From Apricaphanius iberus (taxonomy: Eukaryota; Chordata; Actinopteri; Cyprinodontiformes; Aphaniidae): a stretch of DNA of 64,000 bases. This document shows, piece by piece, positions 9,862 to 21,210 of this stretch (position 1 is the stretch's first letter; every line of letters begins with the position of its first letter). The notes below the pieces were generated by a model. It ran no database searches. It was not told the DNA's origin and was given only the letters and a program-made list of their open reading frames with translations. The translations under genes and the position numbers were made by a program. Where the stretch lies: the NCBI GenBank assembly GCA_028564705.1, contig JAPXFQ010000347.1:62001-126000 (forward strand), given 5' to 3'.

Positions 9862-12572
9862 TCAGAATCAGAATCAGCTTTAATGGCCAAGTATTACACA
9901 TACAAGGAATTTGACTCTGGCAACTTTTCTCTCCAGTACAGAACTTAAATAAGTGAAATAAAAAAGGAAATACAAATAAATGCAAATAAATAATAAATGA
10001 TAATACATACACAAAACTGGGGTTATTGTACAGTGAGTATATACAGCAGAGCAGAGTTATAGTTTATTGTTCATGTGAATGGACTCACACTCTGTGACTA
10101 TTCAGAGTTCATCAGAGCGACAGCCTGGGGGAAGAAACTGTTCTTGTGTCGGGTGGTTTTGGTGTACAGCGCTCTGTAATGCCGGCCTGAGGGGAGGAGC
10201 CTAAACAGGTTGTGGCCAGGGTGTGAGGGGTCTGTGGTGATTTTTCTGGCCCGCTTCCTGACCCTGGCACGGAATAGGTCCTGAATGGAGGGAAGATCAG
10301 TACCTATGATCCTCTCTGAGGACCTGACTGTTCTCTGCAGTCTGTCCCTGTCTTGCCTGGTGGCGGATCCGAAACCAGACAGAGATGGATGAGGTCAGGA
10401 CAGACTGGACTATTGCTGTGTAAAAGATGGTCAGCAGCTCCTGAGGCAGGTTGAACTTTCTGAGCTGACGCAGAAAGTACAGCCTTTGCTGGGCCTTCTT
10501 CCTTATAGAGTCAATGTGGGAGGTCCACTTCAGGTCCCGTGTGATGGTGGATCCTAGGAACCTGTAAGACTCTACTGTGGGGACTGGTCTGTTGGTGATT
10601 ATGAAAGGAGATGTTGATGGGGGTCTCTTCCTGAAGTCCACTGTCATCTCCACAGTTTTGAGCGGGTTTAGCTCCAGGTGGTTCTGACTGCACCAGAGGA
10701 CCAGCTGTTCCACTTCCCTTCTGTATGCAGACTCGTCGCCGTCACGGATGAGTCCAATGACGGTGGTGTCATCTGCAAACTTCAAGAGTTTCACAGAAGG
10801 GTCCCTTGACGTGCAATCAGTGGTGTAAAGGGAGAAGAGCAGTGGGGAGAGAACATATCCCTGGGGGGTGCCGATGCTGAGGGACCGGGTGCTGGATATG
10901 AAGTCACCCAGTTTCACTGGCTGCCTCCTGTCAGTCAGGAAACTGGTAATCCACTGGCAGGTGGAGGGAGGCCCGGTGAGCTGGGACAGTTTTTGGTGGA
11001 GGAGCTCTGGGACGATGGTGTTGAATGCAGAGCTGAAGTCCACAAACAGGACCCGAGCGTAGGTACCTGCAGAGTCTAGGTGGTGCAGGATGTAGTGGAG
11101 AGCCATGTTGACTGCGTCATCCACTGACCTGTTTGCTCTATAGGCGAACTGCAGGGGGTCTAGCAGGGGATCCGTGATGTCCTTCAGGTGGGACAGCACC
11201 AGTCGCTCAAAGGATTTCATGACCACAGATGTCAGGGCGACTGGTCTGTAGTCATTTAATCCTGTGACAGGGGACTTCTTGGGAACCAGAATGTCTGTAA
11301 TGGTCTCCTGTAGTTGATGATGGTCTGCAGGCCCTTCCAAACTGCAGAAGAGTCGTTGGCAGAAAAACGGTCCTTCAGCTTTGCACTGTAGTTCCTTTTT
11401 GCTGCCTTGATCTCTTTTGTCAGCTTGTTCCTGGCCTGCTTGTACAGGTCCCGATCCCCACTCCTGTAGGCCTCCTCCTTGTCCTGGCGTAGCCGTCTCA
11501 GTTCTGCAGAGAACAATGGTTTGTTGTTGTTCAACGTGCAGAAGGTTTTGGTCTGCACACACATGTCCTCACAAAATCTGATGTAAGATGTCACAGTGTC
11601 GGTTAGTTCGTCCAGGTCTGAGGCTGCTGCTTCAAAGATGCTCCAATCAGTGCAGTCAAAGCAGGCCTGTAACTGCATCTTTGACTCATCAGTACATCTC
11701 TTCACAGTTCTTGCCACAGGCTTAGCAGATTTCAGCTTCTGCCTGTAAGATGGTTGTCTATATTTAGGCAGTTCAAGTTTGAGATTTGCTCTATTAAACT
11801 CCCCGAGAATGATTAGCAGAGAGTCCGGGTGAGTTTTCTCCACGTCTGTAATCTGGTCGGCGAGGTGATGTAACGCCTCTGTTACACACGCCTGCCGTGG
11901 AATGTATACAGCGACCAGCACAAACGAGGCGAACTCCCTCGGTGAATAAAATGGTTTACAGTTTATGAAGAAAGACTCTAGGTGAGGGCTGCATGTCTTC
12001 TTTAACACTGTGACATCTGTACACCAACCTTCGTTTATGTAGAAGCACGTTCCTCCTCCCTTTGACTTCCCAGACAGTTCCGCGCAGCGGTCCGCTCGGA
12101 ACAGCTGGAAGCGCGGCAGCTGTAGTGCGCTGTCCGGGATGTGTTCACTGGACCAGGTTTCAGTGAAGCAAAAGGCGGCAGAACGACGAAAGTCTGAGTT
12201 CTTGGATAGGAGAAGGAGCAATTCATCCATTTTGTTAGGCAGAGAGCGGACGTTCCCCAGGTGTATGGATGGGAGAGCGGTGCGTAATCCCCGCTGCCGC
12301 AACTTAACTAGCACACCAGCTCGTTTCCCTCGTCGGCGTCTCCGTCTATATCCACAGAGCGCTGTTGCTCCTCCGGTCAGAATCTCCATAAAGCAGTCTG
12401 TTTGGTTAAAAACCGGTGAAAAAAGTCTGGCACTGGATAGCCCTATTTGTAAGATTTCCTCTCTGCTCATTTTAATAGCAGAGTGAGTGCAGAAAACTAC
12501 GCAAAAAAGTAAAAATGTAACATGTACTAGGGAGCGAAGTACCGAGGCGTCCATCCGCAGCGCCATCTTGAA
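9862..12572 (-). mobile_element. Rex1-like (CR1-group) LINE inserted into a SINE
   Basis: Non-LTR retrotransposon on the minus strand. The 5' end reads TTCAAGATGGCG at about 12572. The 3' end at 9862 is the hexamer tail GAATCAGAATCAG preceded by a conserved 3' UTR (GGCCAAGTATTACACATACA). It carries an endonuclease and a reverse transcriptase of the [12 protein letters not shown] type. A gap between the endonuclease linker and the start of the reverse transcriptase, near 11290-11320, looks like an internal deletion of roughly 100 codons compared with family members I know. The insertion splits a SINE. Confidence 0.85.
10064..12566 (-). pseudogene. Rex1-like LINE endonuclease/reverse transcriptase ORF, broken
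   Basis: Start chosen at the ATG at 12566, inside CAAGATGGCGCTG. The N-terminus is hydrophobic (SLVHVTFLLFCVVFC), followed by an arginine run (GYRRRRRRGKR). The endonuclease shows LGNVRSLPNK and FCFTETW, but the expected GDFN box reads GEFNRAN. The reverse transcriptase shows [34 protein letters not shown] and an intact catalytic box (FADDTTV). The frame shifts near 11290 and again near 10310. The last part (LPSIQDLFRARVRKRARK to FFPQAVALMNSE) reads in another frame to about 10064. Not translatable as one protein. The internal deletion near 11290 removes the linker before the reverse transcriptase fingers. Confidence 0.85.
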
Positions 12573-12775
12573 CAAGCTTTCGAGTCACAGCTGCCCTGGG
12601 GAACACTGACAGAAGCGAGGCTGTCAGACACTGGCGCCACTGGGCCCACTGACCAACACCAGCAGGAAAAGGCGATTAAGTGTCTTGCCAAAGGACACCA
12701 CGACTGAGACAGCCTGAACTGGGATTTGACCCGGCAACCCACTAATTACGGGACATAATCACCTGAGCCATGATC
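12573..12775 (-). repeat. SINE, tRNA-like 5' half (split by a LINE)
   Basis: Head half of the SINE whose tail is at 9735-9861. In reverse complement it has an A box (TGGCTCAGGTG) and a B box (GGGTCAAATCCC). The body (CACAGCTGCCCTGGGG) matches the SINE at 34690-34905. The Rex1-like LINE sits between the halves. Confidence 0.8.
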
Positions 12776-12896
12776 TATGACTAAGAAGCTACTGCAGTCC
12801 TATAAGTCTAGGCTGAGAGATCAGAGGAGTAATGCAGGAATGAAATTATTGTGGAGTGAGACAGGATATCATGAAGGCATGCTAGTGTTGCTGTAC
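12776..12896. other. enpp2 intron 3, first bases
   Basis: Short intron segment directly after the SMB1 exon on the minus strand, starting with the donor GTACAGC. Nothing else seen. Confidence 0.5.
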
Positions 12897-13052
12897 CTGT
12901 CCGGAGGCAGAGCTGGTTAAAGTCGGAGCAGCAGCTATTGTAGGTTTTACACAGGTTGTCACAGCGACAGTTTGGTGGCTCCGCCTCCAGCAGCTCAAAA
13001 CACCTGTTCCTACAGGAGCCAGAGGTCAGCACATACTGAGAGCCAGAGCGAG
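12897..13052 (-). CDS. enpp2: enpp2 (autotaxin) exon: first somatomedin-B domain
   Basis: A 156-nt exon for the first SMB domain of autotaxin. The peptide is [19 protein letters not shown], then [20 protein letters not shown]. All eight SMB cysteines are in place. [14 protein letters not shown] closely parallels mammalian ENPP2. The acceptor is CTCCTCAG and the donor CAG|GTACAG. Both ends are phase 1: the first two bases complete a Ser codon from the signal exon at 41541-41646, and the last base starts the Glu codon finished by the SMB2 exon. The linker from the furin site to this domain is 25 residues, close to the mammalian length, so no exon seems to be missing between them. The upstream intron is about 28.5 kb. 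Confidence 0.94.
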
Positions 13053-13199
13053 CTGAGGAGAGGAGAGATAGAGCTTTAGCAAGATTAGATTACTCTTACA
13101 CAGTCCTTTTCATCCATATCTAACTTGTGTATAAATTAAAGGAAATTAAGTGGATTTGATAGAGCACCAAGTCCTGTCATATTTATGAAATATGTGTCT
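13053..13199. other. enpp2 intron 2, splice acceptor side
   Basis: Unique-looking intron sequence next to the SMB1 exon, with the polypyrimidine-type acceptor tract (minus strand) immediately adjacent. No other feature. Confidence 0.5.
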
Positions 13200-13201
13200 T
13201 T

Positions 13202-13468
13202 TGGCGACTGTGGCTCAGTGGTAGAGTACTTGGCTTGCAATCGGAGGGTCGTGGGTTCGATTCCAGCTTCCTCCAGTCACATGTCGATGTGCCCCTGGGC
13301 AAGGCACTTATCCCCCAAATTCTACATTGTCCTACCGAGCCATGTTGGATGTCGGTGTATGAATGCGAGTGTGATTGGGTGAATGCGGCTTCAATGTAAA
13401 GCGCTTTGAGTGGTCAGTAAGACAAGAAAAGCGCTATATAAGTTCAGTCCATTTACCATTTACCATTT
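13202..13468 (+). repeat. tRNA-derived SINE, complete
   Basis: The tRNA-like head has an A box (TGGCTCAGTGG) and a B box (GGGTTCGATTCC). A conserved body follows (GCCCCTGGGCAAGGCACTTA), then a tail block (AAAGCGCTTTGAGTGGTCAG, GCGCTATATAAGTTCAG). The element ends in tandem ACCATTT. It looks like the youngest SINE in the window. Transcription would be by RNA polymerase III from the internal boxes. Confidence 0.88.
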
Positions 13469-14785
13469 GTAAGCCCCCATTTCACAGAGTGTGTGTATGT
13501 TGGGATGAAAGATGTAAACTCAACAGTGTTCTACTACCTCAGGGTAGGGTTATTTGCTCTGATGATAATATCCCATTTTGTATCCATACTTACTGATTTG
13601 GGGAGAAAAGTTCAGTTCTTCACAACCCAGTCTAACCATATGATCTCTTCAAGAGCTCAAATGATTATTGTCTGAATTAATCAGAAAGTGAGTCAGAATG
13701 GCTAAGTGAAACCACTGCAAGCATTCAGCATGCTGAGGTGAGTGGATATTCATCAGAGAGAGAGTCTGCACTGCTCTACAATCATCTAAAGTGATCATAT
13801 ACCGATCATACAATTGGGTTATGCATACTACTTTTGAGAAGCACTCCTCTCTTTCCACAGCCACAGAAACAAATAGATATATAACATTTTATTGAGGTAT
13901 TATAAACTAACCTAATTGAAAATATTTTTCTTGTTTTTAAATCCATGTCTCAAAATGTTTAAGCTGGCAAAGACGTTGTAGAAACTGGAAAAAGACTAGT
14001 TTTGATTCATAATTATATTACTTTTTTTCTTTAGTTTGTATGTGTTTTCTTATTGAGGTTCAATTTAACGACAGTGTAAATATGGTTTCTTATTTTTGAG
14101 AATTTACACTTATTCTCCGAAATAAAATAGCTGGATATGCAGCTCCAAAATCCTGACAATCTAAACTTTTGAATTTGCACCTCTAAAGTTCTTTTATGTT
14201 AAGAAACAAAAAATCAACCAAGCATTTCTTTCAATTACACCCTTCAACTTAGACAATTATTTACTGTTAGCATTTGTGAATTATTCTTTTTTTTTTTTGT
14301 CTGCAAAATTGTATACATTTATTGTATTTAAATTTAGAGTAGACTATTGCAGTTTATTGTTGCATCAGCTCAAGTTTAATGACAGTATTATTCTATATTT
14401 GATGGTTTTTTTGTCAGACACAAAAATAACCACTTTTATTGTTTTTGTGTTCCAAAGTTCTATGAACTTAGAATTGATGCTCTGTTCTTTTCGTGTTCAA
14501 CGAATAAGCTACAATTTGAGTTTTCTGCTGGTCAAGTGTTCTTCTAGTTGATTTATTACGATAAAAATGTTTCTTTTCCAGAATCTTACATCTTAATTTA
14601 TTTTTTGAAAGAATTTTCAAGTCATTGCCAAAAATTAAAAGAAAATCATACATAAAAACAGGAAATTTTGTTGCAACCTTTAACAAAAGCTGCCTTAACT
14701 TCAGACATTTTAGGCCACAACAATCACAAGAAAGCACTGCAAAATTTTGGAGGGACTGGAATATAAACCACCTGTTCAGAGGCAA
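13469..14785. other. enpp2 intron 2, AT-rich, unclassified
   Basis: AT-rich sequence with T-runs. TCAATTTAACGACAGT (14060) and CAAGTTTAATGACAGT (14370) are near-repeats with similar surroundings, so part of this may be an internally duplicated old element. No gene. Confidence 0.35.
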
Positions 14786-15565
14786 TCTGTGACAAAAAAC
14801 AAACTTTTACAAAATGGCACATGAAGCTGAAGAAGTCCGGCAGGGCTTTTGTTAGTCCACAAACTGGACAATTCTTTGCCTAGCACATGGAAGGACATCA
14901 ATGCCATGACTGAATGTGTGACTGACTACAAAAATTTATGTGTGAACAACATCCTTCCCGCCAGAAAAGTTAGATGATTCCCTAATAACAAACCATGGAT
15001 CACCAGTGATCTGAAGGAAAAAAAGAGCCTTCAGGGAGGGAGATAGGGAGTTATTAAGGAGTATACAGAAGCAACTACAAGTCAGAGACAGCATGCCCTA
15101 ACCCTTACAAGAAGATTCTGGAGAGCAAACTACAGAGATGTCTGGTCTGGAATGAAAAATAAAAGATCACAGGCTTTAAGTAAGTAAGCAAGTAAGTAAC
15201 TAAGTAAAGTAAGTAAGTAAATAAGTAAGGAAGGAAGGAAGGAAGTGAACAGATTCTTCAATAGGTTCAGTTCAGGAACAAGCTCAGCATCCTCCTCTCC
15301 TGTTTCCAGCCACAGAGACATCCCCCTCTCCTCTGACCCACACCTGTCCTGTCACACCTCAGATGTGTTATCTTCTACCTCAGTCATGAACTTTACTTGC
15401 ACATTTTTGTCTTCAACAAAGTCAGGAAATGCTGCTACCCCCTTCATCTCAATCTCCCACCTGTGTGTCTCTAAAAGTCAGGTGAAGAGGTAGTTGGAGA
15501 AACTGAACCAGAACAAGACTGCAGGTCCAGATGGTGTCAGCCCCAGACTCCTGAAGAACTGCCTA
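14786..15565 (+). mobile_element. Rex1-like LINE, 5' segment (split by an L2)
   Basis: Decayed LINE of the same broad type as 9862-12572 and 63155-63475, on the plus strand. Readable blocks, with frame changes, are VRCFPNNKPWITSDLK-like at 14970-15010, YRDVWSGMK near 15130-15155, and KLNQNKTAGPDGVSPRLLKN near 15500-15555, the linker just before the reverse transcriptase. A tetranucleotide microsatellite has grown inside it at 15178-15247. It stops at 15565 where the L2 begins and resumes at about 20446. Confidence 0.75.
15178..15247 (+). repeat. AAGT/AAGG microsatellite inside a LINE
   Basis: Imperfect tandem AAGT units turning into AAGG units. It lies in what was LINE coding sequence between the endonuclease and reverse transcriptase. 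Confidence 0.85.
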
Positions 15566-16816
15566 TAATTCAATTCAGTTTTATTTATATTGCGCCAGTC
15601 CACAACAAATGTCATCTCACGGCACTTTACAACAAAAGTCATCTCAATACAATTATAAAAACATTCCAATCAGTTAAGTTTTCTATGTAAGGAATCCCAG
15701 CAGATTAAGTTGAGTCGTCGGCGTGAGGTTGTGCCCGGATCATGCAGACTCCAACCCCAGCAATTCCTCAGCAAACCCTCATACTGAGCGACAGTAGAGA
15801 GGAAAAACTCCCCTTTAACAGGAAGAAACCTTTGGCAGGACCCTGGCTCAGTATAAGCGGTCATCTGCCACGACCGTCTGGGGGTCTGAGAAGACAGAGA
15901 AGAGACAGCATGGAGGATGCTCGGGGACTTTGAGCATCATCTGGACCAACGCTCCCCATCCAGCAGGGGTCATTATAGCTGAGCAGGGTACCAGACCGGG
16001 TAGAGCTTCTATGGGGAGAAAAACACTGAGAGAAAACTGGGTTAACAATTGCATTAACAATAGGAAAATATATCTGGAGAGTAGTAGAAAAGAAAAGTAG
16101 AAGGTGTGTAAGGGTCAGTTGAGTCTGAAAAAGGATTTTTTTCCCCCTAATTCTCAAGTCTATTAGCAATGTACGGTGTGAGGGAGATGGAGTTGAGGAG
16201 GGCTGCCGGACTTGGCTGTATCCTCCCCTTGCCGGATCGGGCTGAACACTCCATCTCTCTCTACTCCCTGCCTGGAAATCCAGGAGGAAAGAAGGAGGTA
16301 AGTGGGTAAGTATTGTAGTGCTTATGCATCTCTCCTTGCTCATAGGACTAAGCCCTCTCCAGAATCTACGTATTAGAGAGATAATATTATTGGTAAGTGA
16401 TATAACTGGGTTAGATAAAGGCCCACTCTTCCGAACACTCTGTCATTATCTTTGTCCATCACTTTCTAGCCTTAAAACATGGTGTAAATCTTTTTCTGTC
16501 ATGATTCAACCTTTGTTCAATTCTCTAATCATTTTATTCTGGTAAATTAATACATTACAGTTAGAAATCGGAGAGGGATTATAAGGTCAATGTCTATATA
16601 AGTAACTTTAAGCTTTATCAAAAAGGAAGGTTTTAAGCCTAGTCTTAAAAACAGACTGAGTATCTGCCTCACATACTTAAACTGGGAGCTGGTTCCACAA
16701 GAGAGGAGCCTGATAACTAAAACATCTGCATCCTATTCTACTTTTTGAAATCCTAGGTACTACCAGTAGACCTGCATTCTGAGAACAAAGTGCTCTGTTA
16801 GGAATATATGGAACAA

Positions 16817-19239
16817 TCAGATCTCTGATGTACGATAGAGCTGATTATTAAGCGCTTTACACGTAAGGAGGAGGATCTTAAACTCAATTCTGGATTTAAC
16901 AGGGAGCCAATGGAGAGAAGCCAAAACAGGAAAAATGTGATCTCTCTTTTTAATATTCATCAGAACTCTTGCTGCAGCATTTTGGATAAACTGAAGGCTT
17001 TTGATTGCATTTTGTAGACTTCCTGATAATAAGGAATTACAGTAGTCCAGCCTCGAAGTCACAAATGCATGGACTAGTTTCTCTGCATCACTCCTGGACA
17101 GGATGTTTCTAATTTTAGCAATATTCCGAAGGTGAAAGAAAGAAATCCTAGAAACCTGTTTAATATGAGATTTAAATGTCATGTCTCTGTCAAAAATTAA
17201 TGCCATCCAGATGAAGTGATTGACCTTGCAGTTTCCTTTTTAAAGGTTCTGGTCCAAAGAAACAACTTCTGTCTTGTCTGAATTTAGGAGTAGAAAATTC
17301 AGAGTCATCCAAATTTTTATGTCTTCCAGACATGCTTGCAATCTACCTAACTGATTGGTTTCATCAGGTTTTATGGAAAAATATAATTGTGTATGATCAG
17401 CATAACTGTGGAAATTCATACCATGTTGTCTAATTATTTTACCAATTGGAAGCATATATATAATAAAGAGAGTCGGTCCAAGCACAGAACCCTGTGGTAC
17501 TCCACAAATAACCCTTGAGTGTGAAGAAGATTTATCATTGACATCAACAAACTGGAATCTGTTGGACAGATATGATTTAAACCAGCCTAGTGCTGTTCCC
17601 TTGATCCCTACAACATGTTCGAGCCTTTCTAAGAGAATGTTATGATCGACTGTGTCAAATGCAGCACTGAGATCTAGCAAGACCAGAACAGTTACAAATC
17701 CATTATCTGAGGCCATTAGAATATCATTAGTAACTTTTACCAGTGCTGTTCCAGTGCTATGATGAGCTCTAAAACCTGACTGAAATTCCTCAAATAGGTT
17801 GTTGCTGTTCAGATGCTCACATACTTGATTAGCAACTATTTTCTCAAGAATTTTGGATAAGAAAGGAAGGTTAGATATAGGTCTGTAGTTAGCTAAATCA
17901 TCTTGATCCAGGGAGGGTTTCTTAAGTAAAGGCCTAATTACAGCAACCTTAAATTCCTGTGGCACATATCCATTTATTAAAGATAGATTCATCCTGTCTA
18001 GGATAGGGCCAGTAACCAGAGGGAACACTTCCTTAAATAATTTGGTTGGTATTGAATCTAACATACAAGTTGAGGGTTTAGATGAAACAAATATTTGTGA
18101 TAATTCCAAAAGTTCAACAGAATCAAAATGTTACAGACATAAACATGGTTCTACAGTTCTCTCTGATACTGCCTCCATTGCTGAGAGAGAGTTAGTGATG
18201 TTTCACTAAACCAGGGAGCCAGCCTCCTATGGCTGATTACCTTCTTTTTTAAGGGGGCTACACTGTCTAGTGCCAAATGCAGCGAGGAAGTAATATTTTG
18301 AACCAGACCATCAATTTCTGAAGGGTTAGTGTTGGAATTACTGCCATCCACTGTGGTATTCTGAGACACATATGGAAACAAGAATGGAACAGATTCTTTA
18401 AAACGTGTTACAGCATTGTCTGATAAAGTTCTACTGTATTGAAATTTTCTTTCAGAGTTGGTAACATTGAGTAAAGTAAATTCAAACGTTATCAAAAAAT
18501 GGTCAGATAGGACTGGGTTATGTGGGAGGACTATTAGTTCATCACACTCAATGCCGTAAGTCAGTACAATGTCTAAAGTGTGCCGACCAGAGTGTGTGGG
18601 TCCCTTCACTTTCTGAGTAAAGCTAATTGAGTCTAAGATAATATTAAAGGCTGCATTTAAGCTATCACTTTCAGTGTCCATGTGAATATTAAAATCCCCT
18701 AATATAATTACCTGATCAGTGTTTAAAACTAAATCAGATAGAAAATCTTAGATCTGGTCCAAGAATTGAGAGTAAGGGCCTGGTGGATGATACAAAACCA
18801 CAAGCAAAAGTGGTTTTAATGTTTTGCAGTTTGAATGAGGAAAACTAAAGATTAGATGTTAAAAAGAGCTGTAGTTAATAATTGGTCTAGGGTAAATTTG
18901 CAAATCTGAATGAAAGATGGTTGCAACTCCTCCCCCTCGCCCAGTACTTCTAGGAATGTAAAAAATTTGATAATTGGTAGGAGTTGACTCATTTATAATT
19001 ACAAAATCCTCCTGCTGCAGCCAGGTTTCTGATAGGCAAAGTAGATCAATTTTATTATTACATATCAAGTCATTTACTAATAAAGTCTTTGAGGAGAGGG
19101 ATCTTATGTTTAGTAGACCACATCTAATTACTCTATTTTCTTGTTTGGTCCGAGTCGTATTTATTTGAATGAGATTTTCAGAGTTTGCTTTTGTCAGGAT
19201 AACTTTTAGTCTATTTGATTTTGGCCGTGGGCAAGACAC
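16817..19239 (-). pseudogene. L2 ORF2: endonuclease and reverse transcriptase, inactive
   Basis: The endonuclease begins near 19239 ([28 protein letters not shown]). It continues with LGDFNIHMDTES near 18680 and SDHFLI near 18490, so its main motifs survive across several stops and shifts. The reverse transcriptase (18109-17240) has [27 protein letters not shown] and GVPQGSVLGP. Its catalytic YADD box reads YADH, so the second catalytic Asp is lost. The C-terminal domain (17206-16817) has RLDYCNSLLSG and NAAARVL. Breaks lie near 18859, 18720, 18120 and 17225. It would not reverse-transcribe even if translated. Confidence 0.85.
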
Positions 19240-19332
19240 TGTCTCAATGTGGTATTGAGTGGGTAACAGTACAGAATCTGCAGAGAGGTGGGTTAAACTA
19301 TGACTCTGCTTCCTGGTCTGGACCCTGGTTTG

Positions 19333-20177
19333 TCAGTGTTTTGAAGGACCAATAAATGTATCCAGATTCCTAGAAAGAAGAGCTGCTCCATCCCAAGTGG
19401 GATGGATGCCATCTCTCCGGATCAGACAAGGTTTTCCCCCAAAAGTTTTCCAATTATCAATGTAGCCCACGTTGTTTGCTGGACACCACCCAGACAACCA
19501 TCGATGAAATGACAGCATCCAGCTAAACATATCGTCACTGGTCCGATCGGGCAGGGGTCCAGAAAAGATTACACAGTCCAACATTTTTTTAGCAAACTTA
19601 GACACCGAAGCAACACTAATTTTAGTGACCTCCGATTGGCGTAACCGGGTGTCATTTCCGCCAGCGTCAATAACAATCTTACTGTATTTACGCTTATCCT
19701 TAGCCAGCAGTTTCAGGTGGGATTTTATGTCACCTGTTCTGGCCCCTGGAAAACATTTGACTATGGTCGATGGTGTCTGTAAAGCCACATTTCGGACTAT
19801 GGAACTGCTAATTACCAGAGTCTGTTCCTCAGTGGGTGCGTCACTGAGTGGGAAAAACCGTTAAAAACGCGGACAGGTTGGTGGTTCCCTTTGGGCAGAG
19901 AACTATGCTTTCTACGTACCGTCACCCAGCCGGCCTGAGATCCCAGCTGCGTGTGTTCTGTTGGTTCCGCGCTGGCTAACGAGCCTCTGCTATTTACTGG
20001 ATTGTCAACAGCGCGGAGCCGGTCCTCCAACTCTTAAACCCTCGCCTCCAAAGCTACGAAACTGCTACATTTATTACACTTACCATTATCACTAAAGGAG
20101 GCGGGAGAGTAACTAAACATCTGACACAGAGAACAGGAGAGAAGAGCCGCAGAGTGGGAATGAGAGATGGAAACCAT
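19333..20177 (-). pseudogene. L2 ORF1 with zinc-binding motif, coiled coil and SGNH-esterase domain
   Basis: ORF1 of the L2 above. The start is the ATG at 20177. A CxxC pair (SCSLCQMF) and a second CxxC (GKCNKC) lie in the first 40 residues. They are followed by a short heptad segment (FVALEARV, then a stop at about 20032, then ELEDRLRAVD). After a frameshift near 19860 comes the esterase-like domain: expected block GDS reads ISSSIVRNV, block III IDAGGNDTRLRQ keeps the GxND pattern, and the last block RRDGIHPT keeps Asp and His. CR1/L2-type ORF1 proteins with such esterase domains are established; they likely handle membrane or RNP steps. Lack of the GDS pattern, one stop and one shift make this copy dead. 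Confidence 0.82.
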
Positions 20178-20445
20178 AGCTGCTACAAAGCTGAGCTAAC
20201 GAATTAGCGAGACCCTAGCAGACCGAGAACAACCGCGTGAAACACAAATGGTACCCAAAACGTTAAGTACACCGACTGAAAATTAGTGTAGTAGAGTGCT
20301 TGTGTGTTAAAAATAACTTAGAAAGACCTCAACACAGAGAGAAAAAGATCAATCGAAGAGAATCTGAGCACCAAGCAGCTCCGCGGAGCTCAGCAGTGAC
20401 AACAGGAAGTTGTCACTTACTCACAATCCGGGGGTTTTCAGCTCT

Positions 20446-20930
20446 CTTTAGTAGCTCTGTGGGATGCTGCAGCACCTCTTCAACCTTAGCCTGACCCAGG
20501 AGAAGGTTCCAGTGTTGTGGAAGACATCCTGCCTGGTTTCAGTACCAAAGAAAACTCACCCATTAGTCATTAATGACTACAGACCTGTTGCCCTGAAATC
20601 CCACATCATGAAGGTCCTGGAGAGACTCCTGTTGTCCAACCTGAGTAAGCAAACTAAAACCTATCAGGACCCCCTGCAATTTGCTTATCACCATGGAGTT
20701 GGCGTTGAAGATGCCATCATCAACCTGCTTCAACCAACTCACTATCATCTGATTTCTCCAGTACATTTAACACAATTCAGTCTGATTTGCTTCACCAGAA
20801 ACTCCTGAAGACACAGGTGGAGGCCTCAACAATCAGCTGGATCAAAAAGTATCTGACATACTGACCACAGTTTTAGAGATTGAAGTATTGTGTGTCAAAC
20901 TCACAAGATTTTCATGCAGAACTATATCTG
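20446..20930 (+). mobile_element. Rex1-like LINE, 3' segment (reverse transcriptase start)
   Basis: Continuation of the LINE at 14786-15565. Readable blocks are [50 protein letters not shown] and DPLQFAYHHGVGVEDAI, which is the beginning of the reverse transcriptase. Beyond 20760 the frame breaks (EASTISWIKKYLTY). The palm with the catalytic box is absent; sequence switches to Tc1-type at about 20931. Confidence 0.8.
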
Positions 20931-21210
20931 TAGGGTTTATAGAGAATGGTCCGGAAAAGGGAAACTATCCAGTGACAGCATTTCTGTGGGTAGAAATGCC
21001 TTGTTGATGCCAGAGGTCAGAGGAGAATGGCCAGACTGGTTCGAGCTGATAGAGAGGCAACAGTAACTGAAATAACAACTTGTCACAACCAGGTATGCAG
21101 AAGAGCACCTTTGTACGCACATGTCAAACCTAGAGGCGGATGGGCTAAAGCACCTGGGTACCACCTTGTCAGCACAGAAGAAGAACAGGAAACTGAGGCT
21201 ACAATTTGCA
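20931..21210 (+). mobile_element. Tc1-like transposase fragment, first part
   Basis: Degenerate Tc1-type sequence: GRNALLMPEVRGEWPDW and RQQ-T-VTEITTCHNQVCRRAPL-like readings, matching the DNA-binding half of a common fish Tc1 family. The catalytic half resumes at 21718 after an intervening block. No terminal repeats seen. Confidence 0.6.

Larger units (their letters stand above)
15566..20445 (-). mobile_element. Near full-length L2-type LINE (family C) nested in a Rex1-like LINE
   Basis: About 4.9 kb on the minus strand. The 3' end at 15566 is an ATTCAATTCAG tail. A long 3' UTR runs from 15566 to about 16800; ORF2 lies at about 16817-19239; ORF1 at 19333-20177; the remainder to about 20445 is 5' UTR. 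The reverse transcriptase and the C-terminal block (FIQNAAARVL, HWLPVKSRIEFKILLL) place it in the L2/CR1 group. A truncated copy of the same 3' end is at 5214-5710 and a decayed relative is at 31585-32545. The interrupted LINE resumes at about 20446 in the region of its CGMLQHLFNLSL block. Confidence 0.88.

Noticed and set aside
13202..13275. Genuine tRNA gene
   Set aside because: A and B boxes are good, but a SINE body and ACCATTT tail follow and the cloverleaf is not maintained.
19333..19788. Esterase-like protein as a host lipase
   Set aside because: Its position directly upstream of an L2 endonuclease/RT and inside the same element identifies it as ORF1 of the LINE; GDS block is lost.
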